This document shows positions 1 to 8,975 of a stretch of 64,000 nt of DNA, in pieces. Below the pieces are notes generated by a model. The model searched no databases, was not told the DNA's origin, and saw only the letters and a program-made list of their open reading frames with translations. A program made the position numbers and the translations under genes. Position 1 is the stretch's first letter, and every line of letters starts with the position of its first letter. Origin of the DNA: Alteromonas lipotrueiana (lineage in GTDB: Bacteria > Pseudomonadota > Gammaproteobacteria > Enterobacterales > Alteromonadaceae); contig NZ_JAESDK010000004.1 in the NCBI RefSeq assembly GCF_019249245.1, positions 124,001-188,000 of the forward strand. Reading direction: 5' to 3'.

Positions 1-888
1 GCACGTGGTACCCCTGGATTCTCGGGTGCTGATTTAGCCAACCTGGTTAACGAAGCGGCACTATTTGCGGCACGTTCAAACAAGCGTTTGGTTAACATGG
101 AAGAATTTGATCAGGCCAAAGACAAAATTATGATGGGCGCTGAGCGCAAATCGATGGTTATGTCGGAAGACGAAAAGGCAATGACGGCGTATCATGAAGC
201 GGGTCATGCTATTGTGGGTCGATTAGTTCCTGAGCACGATCCAGTTTACAAAGTATCTATCATACCTCGTGGACGAGCGTTAGGTGTTACTATGTACCTT
301 CCAGAACAAGATCGGGTCAGTCATTCTAAGCAGCATTTAGAAAGTATGATTTCAAGCTTATTCGGTGGGCGTATTGCTGAGCAGGTTATTTATGGTGACG
401 ATAAAGTCACGACAGGCGCCTCGAATGATATTGAGCGAGCAACTGAGATAGCACGTAAAATGGTTACCCAGTGGGGTTTGTCGACCAAAATGGGTCCTAT
501 GCTTTACGCTGAAGATGAAGGTGAAGTTTTCTTAGGAAAATCTATGTCTAAAGCGTCGAGCATGTCAGATGACACAGCCCGAGCTATTGATGCGGAAATT
601 AAAGCCATCATCGACAGTAACTATGATCGTGCGGCGAAGCTTATTAAAGAGCATGTCGATATACTTCATTCGATGAAAGATGCACTGATGAAGTACGAAA
701 CCATTGATGCGAAGCAGATTGATGATCTTATGAATCGTCGCGATGTTCGCCCTCCCTCAGACTGGGACGACCGGACGCCTTCAGGGGGTGATAAGCCCAG
801 CGGCGGCAAGCCTGCTCGTGAAGGTGAGATTACGTCTGACGGAATAGATAAACCGTCAGTAGGTAAGCCGGGCGATTTGCCAGGATAA
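1..888 (+). CDS. ftsH: ATP-dependent zinc metalloprotease FtsH (C-terminal part)
   Basis: The reading frame is open from base 1, so the gene enters from the left; 295 residues are visible. FtsH is the inner-membrane AAA+ protease that degrades membrane and short-lived cytoplasmic proteins, including the LPS enzyme LpxC in E. coli. The visible part starts in the end of the AAA module ([15 protein letters not shown]), followed by the M41 peptidase domain with the zinc motif HEAGH at 193-207 and the distal [10 protein letters not shown] segment that supplies the third zinc ligand. The last ~40 residues are a Gly/Pro/Lys-rich tail with repeated KPSGGKP/KPSVGKP units, unlike the ordered core. A strong terminator follows. 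folP and glmM downstream match the E. coli order. Confidence 0.97.
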   Translation, partial: ARGTPGFSGADLANLVNEAALFAARSNKRLVNMEEFDQAKDKIMMGAERKSMVMSEDEKAMTAYHEAGHAIVGRLVPEHDPVYKVSIIPRGRALGVTMYLPEQDRVSHSKQHLESMISSLFGGRIAEQVIYGDDKVTTGASNDIERATEIARKMVTQWGLSTKMGPMLYAEDEGEVFLGKSMSKASSMSDDTARAIDAEIKAIIDSNYDRAAKLIKEHVDILHSMKDALMKYETIDAKQIDDLMNRRDVRPPSDWDDRTPSGGDKPSGGKPAREGEITSDGIDKPSVGKPGDLPG

Positions 889-901
889 TCATTGAAGCAA
901 T

Positions 902-931
902 AAAAAACGCCAGCCTTGTGCTGGCGTTTTT
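902..931 (+). terminator. Rho-independent terminator of ftsH
   Basis: Perfect 8-bp GC-rich stem (907-914 with 920-927), 5-base loop, flanked by an A-run and followed by a T-run. It separates ftsH from folP. Confidence 0.9.
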
Positions 932-990
932 CTATGTGCTCGTATTGGTAGGTTAATCTCGCCTTTAACATTAGATAGAAAGATATCCCC

Positions 991-1845
991 ATGCTATTTA
1001 ACACTTCCGAAATAAACTTCACCTGTTCCAAAGTAATGGGTATTTTAAATGTCACCCCTGACTCGTTTTCTGATGGGGGCCGCTATTCAACCGTGGCGCG
1101 AGCTGTAGACCAGGCCCGCATCATGATTTCACAAGGGGCTGATTTTATTGATGTAGGCGGTGAGTCAACCCGACCCGGTGCTCCGGAAGTTTCTGAAGGC
1201 GAAGAACTGGCCCGGGTCATTCCTGTCATAGAAGCGATTAAACAAAAGTTTGATGTGGTCGTTTCGGTAGATACCAGTAAGGCGGCGGTGATGACAGCGG
1301 CCACCGCTGCAGGTGCAGCGCTGATAAATGATGTACGAGCATTACAGCAGCCTCACGCATTAACGGCTGCTGCTGAAGCAGATGTCCCGGTGTGTTTAAT
1401 GCATATGCAGGGAAGTCCGGATACGATGCAAATAAAGCCAGGTTATAATGACGTAGTGGCTGAGGTGCGAGGTTTTTTACAGGCACGAATAAATGCCTGT
1501 TTAGACGCAGGTATTAAAAAAACTAACATTATTGTCGACCCAGGCTTTGGTTTCGGTAAGACACTGGCGCATAATTATAGGCTTCTGGCAGAATTGTCTT
1601 CGATCCAGGCGTTGGGTTTTCCAGTATTGGTTGGGATGTCCCGTAAATCGATGGTTGGCAATGTGCTTAACAATAAAATAGATGAACGTCTCGCGGGCAG
1701 CTTAGCCCTTGCGACCCTTGCTGCGCAAGCTAATGCCGATATTATCCGGGTTCATGATGTAGCTGAAACTGTTGATATTGTACGCATCGTTAATCAGTTT
1801 TTAGCAGTAAAAAATAATTCAGGAGTTGATAGTGACAGAGCGTAA
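991..1845 (+). CDS. folP: dihydropteroate synthase FolP
   Basis: Condenses 6-hydroxymethyl-7,8-dihydropterin diphosphate with p-aminobenzoate in folate synthesis; the target of sulfonamides. The 284 residues match the usual ~282. Visible family motifs in order: [15 protein letters not shown], the GGESTRPGA loop, [30 protein letters not shown] and the terminal RVHDV. The ATG at 991 has only a weak purine-rich ribosome site, but no better start lies nearby. The 3' end overlaps the glmM start by 14 bases, so the two are probably translationally coupled. Confidence 0.97.
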   Translation: MLFNTSEINFTCSKVMGILNVTPDSFSDGGRYSTVARAVDQARIMISQGADFIDVGGESTRPGAPEVSEGEELARVIPVIEAIKQKFDVVVSVDTSKAAVMTAATAAGAALINDVRALQQPHALTAAAEADVPVCLMHMQGSPDTMQIKPGYNDVVAEVRGFLQARINACLDAGIKKTNIIVDPGFGFGKTLAHNYRLLAELSSIQALGFPVLVGMSRKSMVGNVLNNKIDERLAGSLALATLAAQANADIIRVHDVAETVDIVRIVNQFLAVKNNSGVDSDRA

Positions 1846-3178
1846 GTATTTTGGAACTGATGGTATTCGCGGCAAAGTAGGTCTTAAAACAATTAATCCA
1901 CAATTTGTGACCAAATTAGGGTGGGCGGCAGGTAAAGTACTGGCCGGCCGTGGAACCAATAAAGTATTAATTGGCAAAGATACGCGTATTTCCGGATACA
2001 TGCTTGAATCGGCCTTAGAAGCCGGCTTGTCTGCCGCAGGCATCAATATTGGCTTACTTGGGCCGATGCCAACGCCTGCTATTGCTTACCTGACCAAAAC
2101 ATTTCGTTCTGAAGCAGGTATTGTAATCAGTGCATCACACAATCCCTATTACGACAATGGCATCAAATTTTTCTCAGCAGATGGTTTTAAGCTAGATGAT
2201 GATATTGAGCTTGCCATTGAAGCAATGATGGACCAGCCCATGGAATGTGTGGCATCTGATAAGCTGGGTAAAGCCACCCGTATCAACGATGCTGCAGGGC
2301 GTTATATTGAATTTTGTAAGGGTGCTTTTCCTTCAGAATTATCCCTGAAGGGTCTGAAAATCGTCGTCGATTGCGCGCACGGTGCTACTTATCATATTGC
2401 TCCAAACGTATTAAGTGAGCTTGGCGCTGAAGTCATTGAGATTGGCACTAAACCAGATGGTCTCAATATTAATGACAAAGTTGGCGCCACCAGCATGAAG
2501 GCAACTGTCGATAAAGTGTTGGAAGAAAAAGCAGATTTAGGTTTTGCTCTCGATGGTGATGGCGATCGCATTATGATGGTAGACCATTTAGGCAATGTGA
2601 TTGATGGCGACCAGATTTTGTTCATTGTCGCTCGCGATGCCCTGAAAAGCGGTCGCCTGAATGGGGGCGGGGTGGTAGGTACACTAATGACTAATCTGGC
2701 CCTTGAAAATGCCTTGGCCGAATTAGGTATTCCGTTTGAAAGAAGCAAAGTAGGCGACCGTTATGTAATGGAGCTTCTTCAGCAAAAAGGCTGGGCGATT
2801 GGCGGTGAAAGTTCGGGTCATATTCTTAATCTTAACCTGGCTTCAACAGGTGACGGTATGGTAGCAGGGCTACAGGTTATAACCGCTATGTTACGGGCCA
2901 ATATGAACTTACATGATATCAGCAGTGGTTTTGTAAAGTATCCGCAAACATTGATTAATGTTCGTTACGATGCTGGAGCCACCAACCCCCTTGAAGACAC
3001 CCGCGTTGATGATATTACACAAATGGCAGAACAGGCTTTGGGTAAAACAGGCCGGGTGTTGCTACGTAAAAGTGGCACTGAACCCTTATTACGGGTTATG
3101 GTTGAAGCTGAAGATGAAGCAAATTCGAAAGACTGGGCAGAAAAAATCGCTGAGGTTGTTCGTAAAGTGGCCAATTAA
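1832..3178 (+). CDS. glmM: phosphoglucosamine mutase GlmM
   Basis: Interconverts glucosamine-6-phosphate and glucosamine-1-phosphate on the way to UDP-GlcNAc for peptidoglycan and LPS. I choose the GTG at 1832 (448 residues; E. coli 445): AGGAG at 1821-1825 sits six bases upstream, and the protein then begins [14 protein letters not shown] like the family. An upstream in-frame TTG at 1826 lies too close to that site. The catalytic serine loop [15 protein letters not shown] and the metal loop DGDGDRIM are intact, as is the C-terminal phosphate-binding [12 protein letters not shown]. It follows folP with overlap. Confidence 0.97.
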   Translation: MTERKYFGTDGIRGKVGLKTINPQFVTKLGWAAGKVLAGRGTNKVLIGKDTRISGYMLESALEAGLSAAGINIGLLGPMPTPAIAYLTKTFRSEAGIVISASHNPYYDNGIKFFSADGFKLDDDIELAIEAMMDQPMECVASDKLGKATRINDAAGRYIEFCKGAFPSELSLKGLKIVVDCAHGATYHIAPNVLSELGAEVIEIGTKPDGLNINDKVGATSMKATVDKVLEEKADLGFALDGDGDRIMMVDHLGNVIDGDQILFIVARDALKSGRLNGGGVVGTLMTNLALENALAELGIPFERSKVGDRYVMELLQQKGWAIGGESSGHILNLNLASTGDGMVAGLQVITAMLRANMNLHDISSGFVKYPQTLINVRYDAGATNPLEDTRVDDITQMAEQALGKTGRVLLRKSGTEPLLRVMVEAEDEANSKDWAEKIAEVVRKVAN

Positions 3179-3219
3179 TTGAAATTAGGCCGGTAATCAA
3201 TATTTTGACTTGTATAATA

Positions 3220-3251
3220 GGGCGGGACTCGGTAATATCTCGCCCGCTTTT
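3220..3251 (+). terminator. possible terminator or leader hairpin between glmM and tpiA
   Basis: An 8-bp stem with one G-T pair (3220-3227 with 3238-3245), 10-base loop, then only four Ts. It could end glmM transcription or be a 5' leader structure of tpiA; a TATAAT hexamer at 3213-3218 just before it favours the leader reading, but I see no convincing -35. Confidence 0.45.
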
Positions 3252-3274
3252 AAGACAGGGTAAGGTCTGAGCAG

Positions 3275-4015
3275 ATGATAAAAAGAACACCAATGGTTGC
3301 AGGAAACTGGAAAATGAACGGCTCACGTTCATTAGTAGAAAGTTTCGTAAACACGCTTAACGACCGCCCGTTTAATGGGTTGGATGTGGTGGTATGCCCC
3401 CCGGTAGGGTATCTGTCATTTTTCGTCGCTGAATGTTTTAGTGTGGGTGGTCAGGATATCAGTGATCAGGATAATGGCGCACATACGGGTGATATTTCTG
3501 GCGAAATTCTGACTGAGTTAGGTGCTTCTTACGTTATTGTAGGCCACTCTGAACGCCGTGAGAATCATGGCGAAAGCAATGAGTTAGTTGCTAAAAAAGC
3601 GCTTAAGGCGCTAGATAATAACCTGATTCCAATTATTTGCGTGGGCGAATCTCTGAAAGTTCGCGAAGATAATAAGGTAAACGAGTTTGTTGGTAAGCAA
3701 CTTGCCGCGGTTTTCGACACGCTTAGTAGTGAACAACTAAGTCGTTGTATTATTGCTTATGAGCCTATCTGGGCAATTGGCACAGGAAAAACAGCAAGTC
3801 CGGAACAGGCTCAGGAAGTACATGCCTTTATTCGCCAGACATTAGCCGATAACGATAAATCTTTGGCTGAAAAGACCAGAGTACTTTACGGCGGTAGCGT
3901 AAAACCGGATAATGCGTCTCAACTTTTTGCCCAACCCGACATTGATGGCGGGTTGATCGGGGGCGCAAGCCTCAAAACAGAAGATTTTATTGCAATTTGC
4001 CAAGCGGCAATTTGA
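3275..4015 (+). CDS. tpiA: triosephosphate isomerase
   Basis: Interconverts dihydroxyacetone phosphate and glyceraldehyde-3-phosphate in glycolysis and gluconeogenesis. 246 residues, slightly shorter than E. coli (255). Catalytic residues are all present: Lys in GNWKMNG near residue 12, His in VGHSERR, Glu in AYEPIWAIGTGKTA; the phosphate loop GGSVKPDNA and GGLIGGASL close the barrel. The ATG at 3275 follows a weak AAGG ribosome site. Lying between glmM and secG is an arrangement I associate with several marine gammaproteobacteria; E. coli keeps tpiA elsewhere. Confidence 0.97.
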   Translation: MIKRTPMVAGNWKMNGSRSLVESFVNTLNDRPFNGLDVVVCPPVGYLSFFVAECFSVGGQDISDQDNGAHTGDISGEILTELGASYVIVGHSERRENHGESNELVAKKALKALDNNLIPIICVGESLKVREDNKVNEFVGKQLAAVFDTLSSEQLSRCIIAYEPIWAIGTGKTASPEQAQEVHAFIRQTLADNDKSLAEKTRVLYGGSVKPDNASQLFAQPDIDGGLIGGASLKTEDFIAICQAAI

Positions 4016-4025
4016 CGAGGAAGTT

Positions 4026-4499
4026 ATGGTTTACGAAGTACTTTTAGTGGCGTATCTGATAGTTGCGTTGGTTCTGGTTGGATTTGTTCTTATTCAGCAG
4101 GGCAAGGGTGCCGATATGGGCGCATCTTTTGGCTCGGGCGGTTCAAATACCATGTTTGGCTCATCAGGTTCTGGTAACTTCATGACTCGTACTACCGGCG
4201 TATTAGCGACACTGTTTTTTCTTATTAGTCTTATTCTGGGTAATCTGACTGCAAATCGTGAAAAAGCAACAGACGGATGGAGCGATTTGAGTTCAGGCCC
4301 TGAAATTGGAACACCCGCTGATTCGTCGATGAGTGAACAATCAGCGCCGGTCGAAAACGATATGCCATCAAGCAGTGACATACCTTCAAATAGTGATGTA
4401 CCTGCCAACAGCGATGCTTCTACCAACAATGATGTTCCTGCCAACAACGATGTTCCGGTAAATGATAGCACCGAAGATAAAGATAATACGCCTGATTAA
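4026..4499 (+). CDS. secG: preprotein translocase subunit SecG with long repeat tail
   Basis: Small inner-membrane partner of SecYE that assists SecA-driven export. Start at the ATG 4026, preceded by ACGAGG five bases upstream; the longer frame from 3990 overlaps tpiA and lacks a ribosome site. The 157 residues exceed E. coli's 110. The first ~75 hold the two membrane helices and the conserved cytoplasmic loop (IQQGKGADMGASFGSGGSNTMFG). The rest is an acidic Ser/Asn/Asp/Pro tail ending in five tandem hexapeptides. By known SecG topology (both ends out) the tail should be periplasmic. tRNA-Leu follows directly, as in E. coli. Confidence 0.95.
   Translation: MVYEVLLVAYLIVALVLVGFVLIQQGKGADMGASFGSGGSNTMFGSSGSGNFMTRTTGVLATLFFLISLILGNLTANREKATDGWSDLSSGPEIGTPADSSMSEQSAPVENDMPSSSDIPSNSDVPANSDASTNNDVPANNDVPVNDSTEDKDNTPD
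4368..4457 (+). repeat. five 18-bp in-frame tandem units in secG
   Basis: Consecutive hexapeptides SSSDIP, SNSDVP, ANSDAS, TNNDVP and ANNDVP followed by a partial VND. The last two units are the most alike at the DNA level, suggesting expansion by slippage or unequal recombination. Confidence 0.85.
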
Positions 4500-4505
4500 A
4501 AATTT

Positions 4506-4591
4506 GCGGAAGTGGTGGAATTGGTAGACACGCCATCTTGAGGGGGTGGTGAGCATAGCTCGTGCGGGTTCAAGTCCCGCTTTCCGCACCA
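4506..4591 (+). tRNA. leuU: tRNA-Leu (GAG anticodon)
   Basis: 86 bases including encoded CCA. The acceptor stem GCGGAAG pairs with TTTCCGC (one G-T), discriminator A. The anticodon stem CCATC/GGTGG encloses the loop TTGAGGG, giving anticodon GAG, which reads CTC/CTT leucine codons. The long variable arm (GAGC-ATA-GCTC) is the class II hallmark and the T loop GGTTCAAGTCC is canonical. It sits just after secG, as leuU does in E. coli. Confidence 0.97.
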
Positions 4592-4599
4592 TATTAAAG

Positions 4600-4622
4600 A
4601 GCCGGCTAAATGCCGGCTTTTT
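4600..4622 (+). terminator. Rho-independent terminator after tRNA-Leu
   Basis: Perfect 7-bp stem AGCCGGC/GCCGGCT (4600-4606 with 4612-4618), 5-base loop and T-run. It ends the secG-tRNA transcript. Confidence 0.9.
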
Positions 4623-5192
4623 GCTATTTAATGCTTTGTTGATGTATTTCTGGTGACCTGAACCGTTGAGTTATAGTCCACTTAGTTACGCTATCACTAC
4701 TATTTTTGTTAAATAGCGCAGATAAAAACGGCAGCTTAGAGCTGTTTAGTAGATATATTCATTATTGGGCATATAACATGGATTCGGGTTGTAGTTGTTA
4801 CATACAAGGTGGTGCGCTACTTCAGTATTACACACCTGTAATGATTTTAAGGAAGGGATTCGGCTACTCTGATAATAATTTTTACCCCCCGTTATAAGTA
4901 TTTCAGCTGTGTTGACTCGTTATCCCGATTTACCTTCATGGTGGTATAGACAAAATGGAATGTCTAAGTTAACTAAGCTTCAAATTATAACTTACTGATA
5001 TTTATCAATAAAAACTACATCTTTTTAAACGCTTCTGCAGCGGGTGTTCCGTAAGTGTTCGCGTAGCGTTGTATCTTAATATTGCAGCGTACGGGATATT
5101 GCGCGTGTTCTTACTTTTTATTCTGGCTATTCATTAATTGGCAAAGTCTTTGCTATATCTATGGTGACTTAAACATTAACTAGGAGAACGTC
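4623..5192. other. 570-base intergenic stretch, no supported gene
   Basis: AT-rich and without a convincing coding frame; a 63-codon frame near 4706-4897 lacks a ribosome site and any recognisable composition. It must carry the promoter of the small Pmp3-family gene at 5193, but I could not identify a clear -35/-10 pair. No tRNA-derived direct repeat or integrase remnant was seen here. Confidence 0.6.
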
Positions 5193-5351
5193 ATGGATAT
5201 TATCAGAATAATACTTTCTATTTTGTTGCCACCACTAGGTGTTTTTTTACAGGTAGGGATTGGTGCGCAGTTCTGGATTAATGTCGTGTTGACTTTACTT
5301 GGCTATATCCCAGGTATCATTCACGCTGTATATATTATTGCTACTCGCTAG
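5193..5351 (+). CDS. Pmp3/YqaE-family small membrane protein (UPF0057)
   Basis: A 52-residue gene beginning MDIIRIILSILLPPLGV. The family signature is clear: a first hydrophobic helix containing LPPLGVFLQVG, then FWINVVLTLLGYIPGIIHAVYII as a second helix and a short basic end. Family members are very small plasma-membrane proteins; yeast Pmp3 and plant RCI2 affect membrane potential and salt or cold tolerance, while bacterial members are mostly uncharacterised and often stress-induced. The start is well supported by AGGAGA eight bases upstream, and a strong terminator follows, so it forms its own transcription unit. Identification as Pmp3 is firm; any stress role is inference. Confidence 0.93.
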   Translation: MDIIRIILSILLPPLGVFLQVGIGAQFWINVVLTLLGYIPGIIHAVYIIATR

Positions 5352-5360
5352 ATCTTATAC

Positions 5361-5397
5361 GCGCAAAGCATATTGATAACGATGCTTTGCGCTTTTT
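5361..5397 (+). terminator. Rho-independent terminator of the Pmp3-family gene
   Basis: Perfect 11-bp stem (5361-5371 with 5382-5392), 10-base loop, five Ts. Confidence 0.92.
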
Positions 5398-5456
5398 CCC
5401 GTTTCTCTGTTCTTGTTTTTCTGCTTTCCCATACGTCGTTACTATAAACTAAAATA

Positions 5457-6779
5457 TTAATTTCTAAATGGCGTAAACGCTATTTCCAGATCATCTTTGT
5501 CTGCCTGACACTGCGAAGTACTCATTACCAGTTCATAGGTTGCATGCGCCTGCTGTATCGCTAACAGCTTTGCATGGTCGGGAAGATGAGCATTAAGCTG
5601 TTTTAAACAGTTTAATATATGCAACCCCACCGCTACATGAGTACGACCGGCCTGCCTGATTTGGTTAAAGGCCATTTCAATCACACTTTGCAAACTAAAT
5701 GTCCTGCGCTTTAACCATACTTCATTTTGTTTATGCACGATACAATCGGCTGGGAAATCGCGCTTGCTCATGGTTAAACAACATGCTGTCAGTTTATCCA
5801 GGCACGAAATAGCGGATATCGGGTCATTAATACCAGGCGATAAAGCCCGCACGGCGAGCTCAACCAGTTGGCCAATAGTAAACTCAGGATCTTGTACCGG
5901 CGTGCGTCTAGAACCTAATACAATAAACGCCAGTAGAGTATGCAGTTGCTCAGCAGGGTGATTGTAACGACTATGTATAGTAATAACAGTGGTATCAGGC
6001 AGAACATAATCACCAGGTCGAACATGTACATCTATACCTTCTAATCCTTCAACATCAGCTTGTAGTAACTCTGTGGCATTAATGGTTTGAACATAGCCAG
6101 GCTCCATAAAATGTAGCTTAATCTGATACACCGAGTCCTTTATCAATTGGCCTGATATAGCAGCGACTTCCTCATTGTCTCGCTGTTGCGGAAGGTGAGT
6201 TTCTATGTCGTTAATACAGTCGCGATAGCAGCGATAAATAATTTCATCAGCTTGTATAAAACGGGCAATATGGTGAATAAAATAAATGATAGCGAAAGTA
6301 TTGATGGTCGCAAGCACGACAGCTAAACCACTAAGTAGACTCAACGTACTGGGCTGAGGGGTCGCACCGCTAACCTTGTACAGCGCGAATAAACAATACA
6401 GGAAAGTCGACACCAGCAGTCCAAGTACAAATTGTGTACCCCGGTCGTACATAAAGGTTCTTAAAAGCCGGGGGCCAAACTGCGAAGACGCCATGGTTAG
6501 TGCAACTATCGTCATCGAGAATGCAATACTGGTGGCGGTAATAATTGCAGAGGCAATGGTGGTAAGAATTTGGTGAGCGCCATCACGAGATACACTGGGT
6601 AAAAAATTATTTACTGTATGCTCTATACCGGTAAAAGAAATACTGGCAACGCTTATCCAGTAAAAACAAAAAGACATAAGCATCATACACACCGGAATAA
6701 ACCAGTAACTGGTGCTTACGCCTTCCCACCATGTACCGAAACGGGTTCCCAGAATTCTTTGGTAGGACCGTATTTTCAT
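5457..6779 (-). CDS. DUF2254 family membrane protein
   Basis: 440 residues beginning MKIRSYQRILG. The N-terminal half has about four hydrophobic segments (near residues 25-50, 70-95, 115-135 and 145-170), with the conserved loop ALTMASSQFGPRLLRTFMYDRGTQFVLGL between the second and third. The C-terminal half is soluble and contains the conserved VRALSPGINDPISAISCLDKL segment. This matches the DUF2254 predicted membrane protein family, whose function is unknown. The ATG start has only a weak ribosome site. It is separated by ~190 bases from the hemerythrin gene upstream on the same strand. Confidence 0.85.
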   Translation of the reverse strand: MKIRSYQRILGTRFGTWWEGVSTSYWFIPVCMMLMSFCFYWISVASISFTGIEHTVNNFLPSVSRDGAHQILTTIASAIITATSIAFSMTIVALTMASSQFGPRLLRTFMYDRGTQFVLGLLVSTFLYCLFALYKVSGATPQPSTLSLLSGLAVVLATINTFAIIYFIHHIARFIQADEIIYRCYRDCINDIETHLPQQRDNEEVAAISGQLIKDSVYQIKLHFMEPGYVQTINATELLQADVEGLEGIDVHVRPGDYVLPDTTVITIHSRYNHPAEQLHTLLAFIVLGSRRTPVQDPEFTIGQLVELAVRALSPGINDPISAISCLDKLTACCLTMSKRDFPADCIVHKQNEVWLKRRTFSLQSVIEMAFNQIRQAGRTHVAVGLHILNCLKQLNAHLPDHAKLLAIQQAHATYELVMSTSQCQADKDDLEIAFTPFRN

Positions 6780-6973
6780 TGACTACCGCTCACTTTATTT
6801 GAAAAGTACGATGATGTACCAACATACACGCATCACCGATAAAATATAAAAACTAAGCGATAGTCTGTAAAGAGTTTTAAACCCGTTGGAATAATACAGA
6901 ATGACTAAAGCGGGCGTATTAATAAGCAATGCTTAATAACAAGCGTATTTTGTCACATATAAAATATAAGGGA

Positions 6974-7417
6974 CTATCTTTTTGCCATTTCTTTCTGCAT
7001 TTCTTCCCGGTATTCGCTGGCCAGCTTCTTAAGGTCACCATTGTCAAAAACCTCTTCGGCAACACTAAAGAACTCCTGTTCTTCGTCGGCGAGATGGTGT
7101 TCTACTTTTTCCTGGAGCGATTTTAGGTGGGTTAGCCATCCCGGAGAACTCATTTCAGTTTGCTGAAGAGTTTCAATTAGTTCATCAATTTCATGATGTT
7201 CAGCAATACCATGTCGGGAAAGGTCAATGGCCTTGTCAAATTTCATCAGAGGGGCATAGAAATGTCGTTCTTCAGCCACCGCGTGGCTTTCGAGTTGTTC
7301 TTTAAGTTCAGAAAAATATCCGGCACGGGCGGGCGTATCACCGCTGGTCTCTGCCAAAATTTTCAGTAGCGACCGCTGCTTTTCGTGGTCTTCTTTCAGT
7401 TCTTCAAAAATTTTCAT
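6974..7417 (-). CDS. hemerythrin (HHE) domain protein
   Basis: 147 residues, almost entirely helical, with histidines and acids placed as in a four-helix HHE diiron bundle: the EDHEKQR segment near residue 10, ESHAVAEERHFYAPL (~43-57), HGIAEHHEIDELIE and EHHLADEEQEFFSVAEE. Such proteins bind oxygen or nitric oxide, or act in iron and redox stress responses; the sequence does not say which. The start is supported by GAGGAG just upstream on the minus strand. It lies downstream of gdhA on the same strand with a 166-base gap, so co-transcription is possible but not shown. Confidence 0.88.
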   Translation of the reverse strand: MKIFEELKEDHEKQRSLLKILAETSGDTPARAGYFSELKEQLESHAVAEERHFYAPLMKFDKAIDLSRHGIAEHHEIDELIETLQQTEMSSPGWLTHLKSLQEKVEHHLADEEQEFFSVAEEVFDNGDLKKLASEYREEMQKEMAKR

Positions 7418-7583
7418 CCGCTGCTCCTCAACATAAAGTAACGAGCTAATGCGATATTCATTCCAGTAGGCTGAATTATAAAAAAGTAATATACTTCAGC
7501 CTATTAGAATATAAAGTGTTTCCAACGGATGCACATACCAATGCAAGTAAAGTAGTAATTACAGCGTAATATGCAATTTTTTA

Positions 7584-8915
7584 CTAAATACCCTGAGCAA
7601 CCATAGCGTCGGCAAGCCGCCTGAATCCGGCAATATTTGCACCGCGAGCGTAGTTTACTTTGCCATCCTTAGTTCCATCTTCAATCATCTGATCGTGAAT
7701 GGTTTGCATTATCTGTTGCAATGACTCATCTATTTGATCGAATGAATCACGCTGAAACCCTGCATTTTGTGACATTTCTAACCCTGAAATAGCCACCCCA
7801 CCAGCATTTGCAGCTTTGCCTGGGACATATACAATCTGATTATCTTCAAAGCGTTGACGCGCTTCGTCAGTGCACGGCATGTTTGCACCTTCTAACACAT
7901 AGTTCACCCCGTTTTGCATCAGTGCTTTAGCGTCGGTTTCATCAAGTTCGTTTTGCGTGGCACAGGGTAGGGCAACATCCATTTTGAGATGCCAAGGGGT
8001 TTTGTTATCGTGCCAGGTTCCCCCTATCTTGTCTTGCAATGCGGTAAGAACATTCTTATGATCAGGCTTGTTATCGATTGCCCATTCAATATCTTGTTCA
8101 CGAAAACCTTCAGGATATTCTAGGCATCCTCGGCTGTTTGACAAACTGATCACTTTTGCACCTAATTGAATGCCTTTTAGCGCAGCATGCATCGCCACAT
8201 TACCTGCCCCAGATACACCCAGAACCAGGCCATTAATCTTTTTACCCTGATGGGCCAGTACCGCTCTCAACATATAAATTAAACCGAAGCCCGTTGCTTC
8301 GGTACGTACGTGACTTCCACCAAAACTCAAGCCTTTACCCGTTAGCGTGCCGCTAAATAAGTTATGAATGCCACGATACTCGCCGTACAAAAAACCTATC
8401 TCACGGGCCCCAACATTAATATCGCCAGCAGGTACGTCTGTATTTGGGCCTATGTGATGTTGTAACTCAATCATAAATGCCTGACAAAAGCGCATAACCT
8501 CAGCTTCTGAACGGCCGCGCGGGTCAAAATCTGCGCCTCCTTTGGCACCACCAATAGGCATGCCGGTGAGGGCATTCTTAAAGCACTGTTCAAACGCTAA
8601 AAACTTCAATATTGATTCATTTACGGTAGGGTGAAAGCGTAAGCCACCTTTATAAGGGCCTATAAGGCCGCTATGCTGAACGCGCCAGCCCTGATTAATT
8701 TCAACCTCCTGGTTGTCGTTTAACCATGTCACCGTAAAATGAATAATGCGCTCTGGCATGCACAGTCGGCGCAGAACGTCGTACTTTTTGTAGCTTTCGT
8801 TAGCCTCGTAGACATCTATCACATCACGCGCTATCTCCCGAATAGCCTGTAAATATTCATCCTGTCCCGGATTCTGTTTGCTTATCCAGTCTTCAAGTTT
8901 GTCATATGCGGACAC
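7584..8915 (-). CDS. gdhA: NADP-specific glutamate dehydrogenase
   Basis: Reductive amination of 2-oxoglutarate to glutamate, the low-affinity ammonium assimilation route. 443 residues against 447 in E. coli. Visible landmarks: HSGLIGPYKGGLRFHP substrate site, the catalytic lysine region PIGGAKGGADFDPRG, DVPAGDINVGAREIGFLYGEY, and the Rossmann loop GVSGAGNVAMHA followed by ISLSNSRG, where Ser/Asn residues instead of an acid suggest NADP preference. The start is a GTG at 8915 with AGGGG upstream. It is preceded on the same strand, 60 bases away, by the phosphatase-kinase fusion gene. Confidence 0.96.
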   Translation of the reverse strand: MSAYDKLEDWISKQNPGQDEYLQAIREIARDVIDVYEANESYKKYDVLRRLCMPERIIHFTVTWLNDNQEVEINQGWRVQHSGLIGPYKGGLRFHPTVNESILKFLAFEQCFKNALTGMPIGGAKGGADFDPRGRSEAEVMRFCQAFMIELQHHIGPNTDVPAGDINVGAREIGFLYGEYRGIHNLFSGTLTGKGLSFGGSHVRTEATGFGLIYMLRAVLAHQGKKINGLVLGVSGAGNVAMHAALKGIQLGAKVISLSNSRGCLEYPEGFREQDIEWAIDNKPDHKNVLTALQDKIGGTWHDNKTPWHLKMDVALPCATQNELDETDAKALMQNGVNYVLEGANMPCTDEARQRFEDNQIVYVPGKAANAGGVAISGLEMSQNAGFQRDSFDQIDESLQQIMQTIHDQMIEDGTKDGKVNYARGANIAGFRRLADAMVAQGI

Positions 8916-8975
8916 GATATATTTTCCCCTTAATACACAAGATAGCTATCAATACCGAATTAGAGCCGGTGGTGA

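Noticed and set aside
3213-3218. TATAAT before tpiA as a proven promoter
   Set aside because: No matching -35 at 16-18 bases; kept only as a remark.
4706-4897. 63-codon frame after the tRNA
   Set aside because: Begins with TTG, has no ribosome site and no recognisable features; probably chance.
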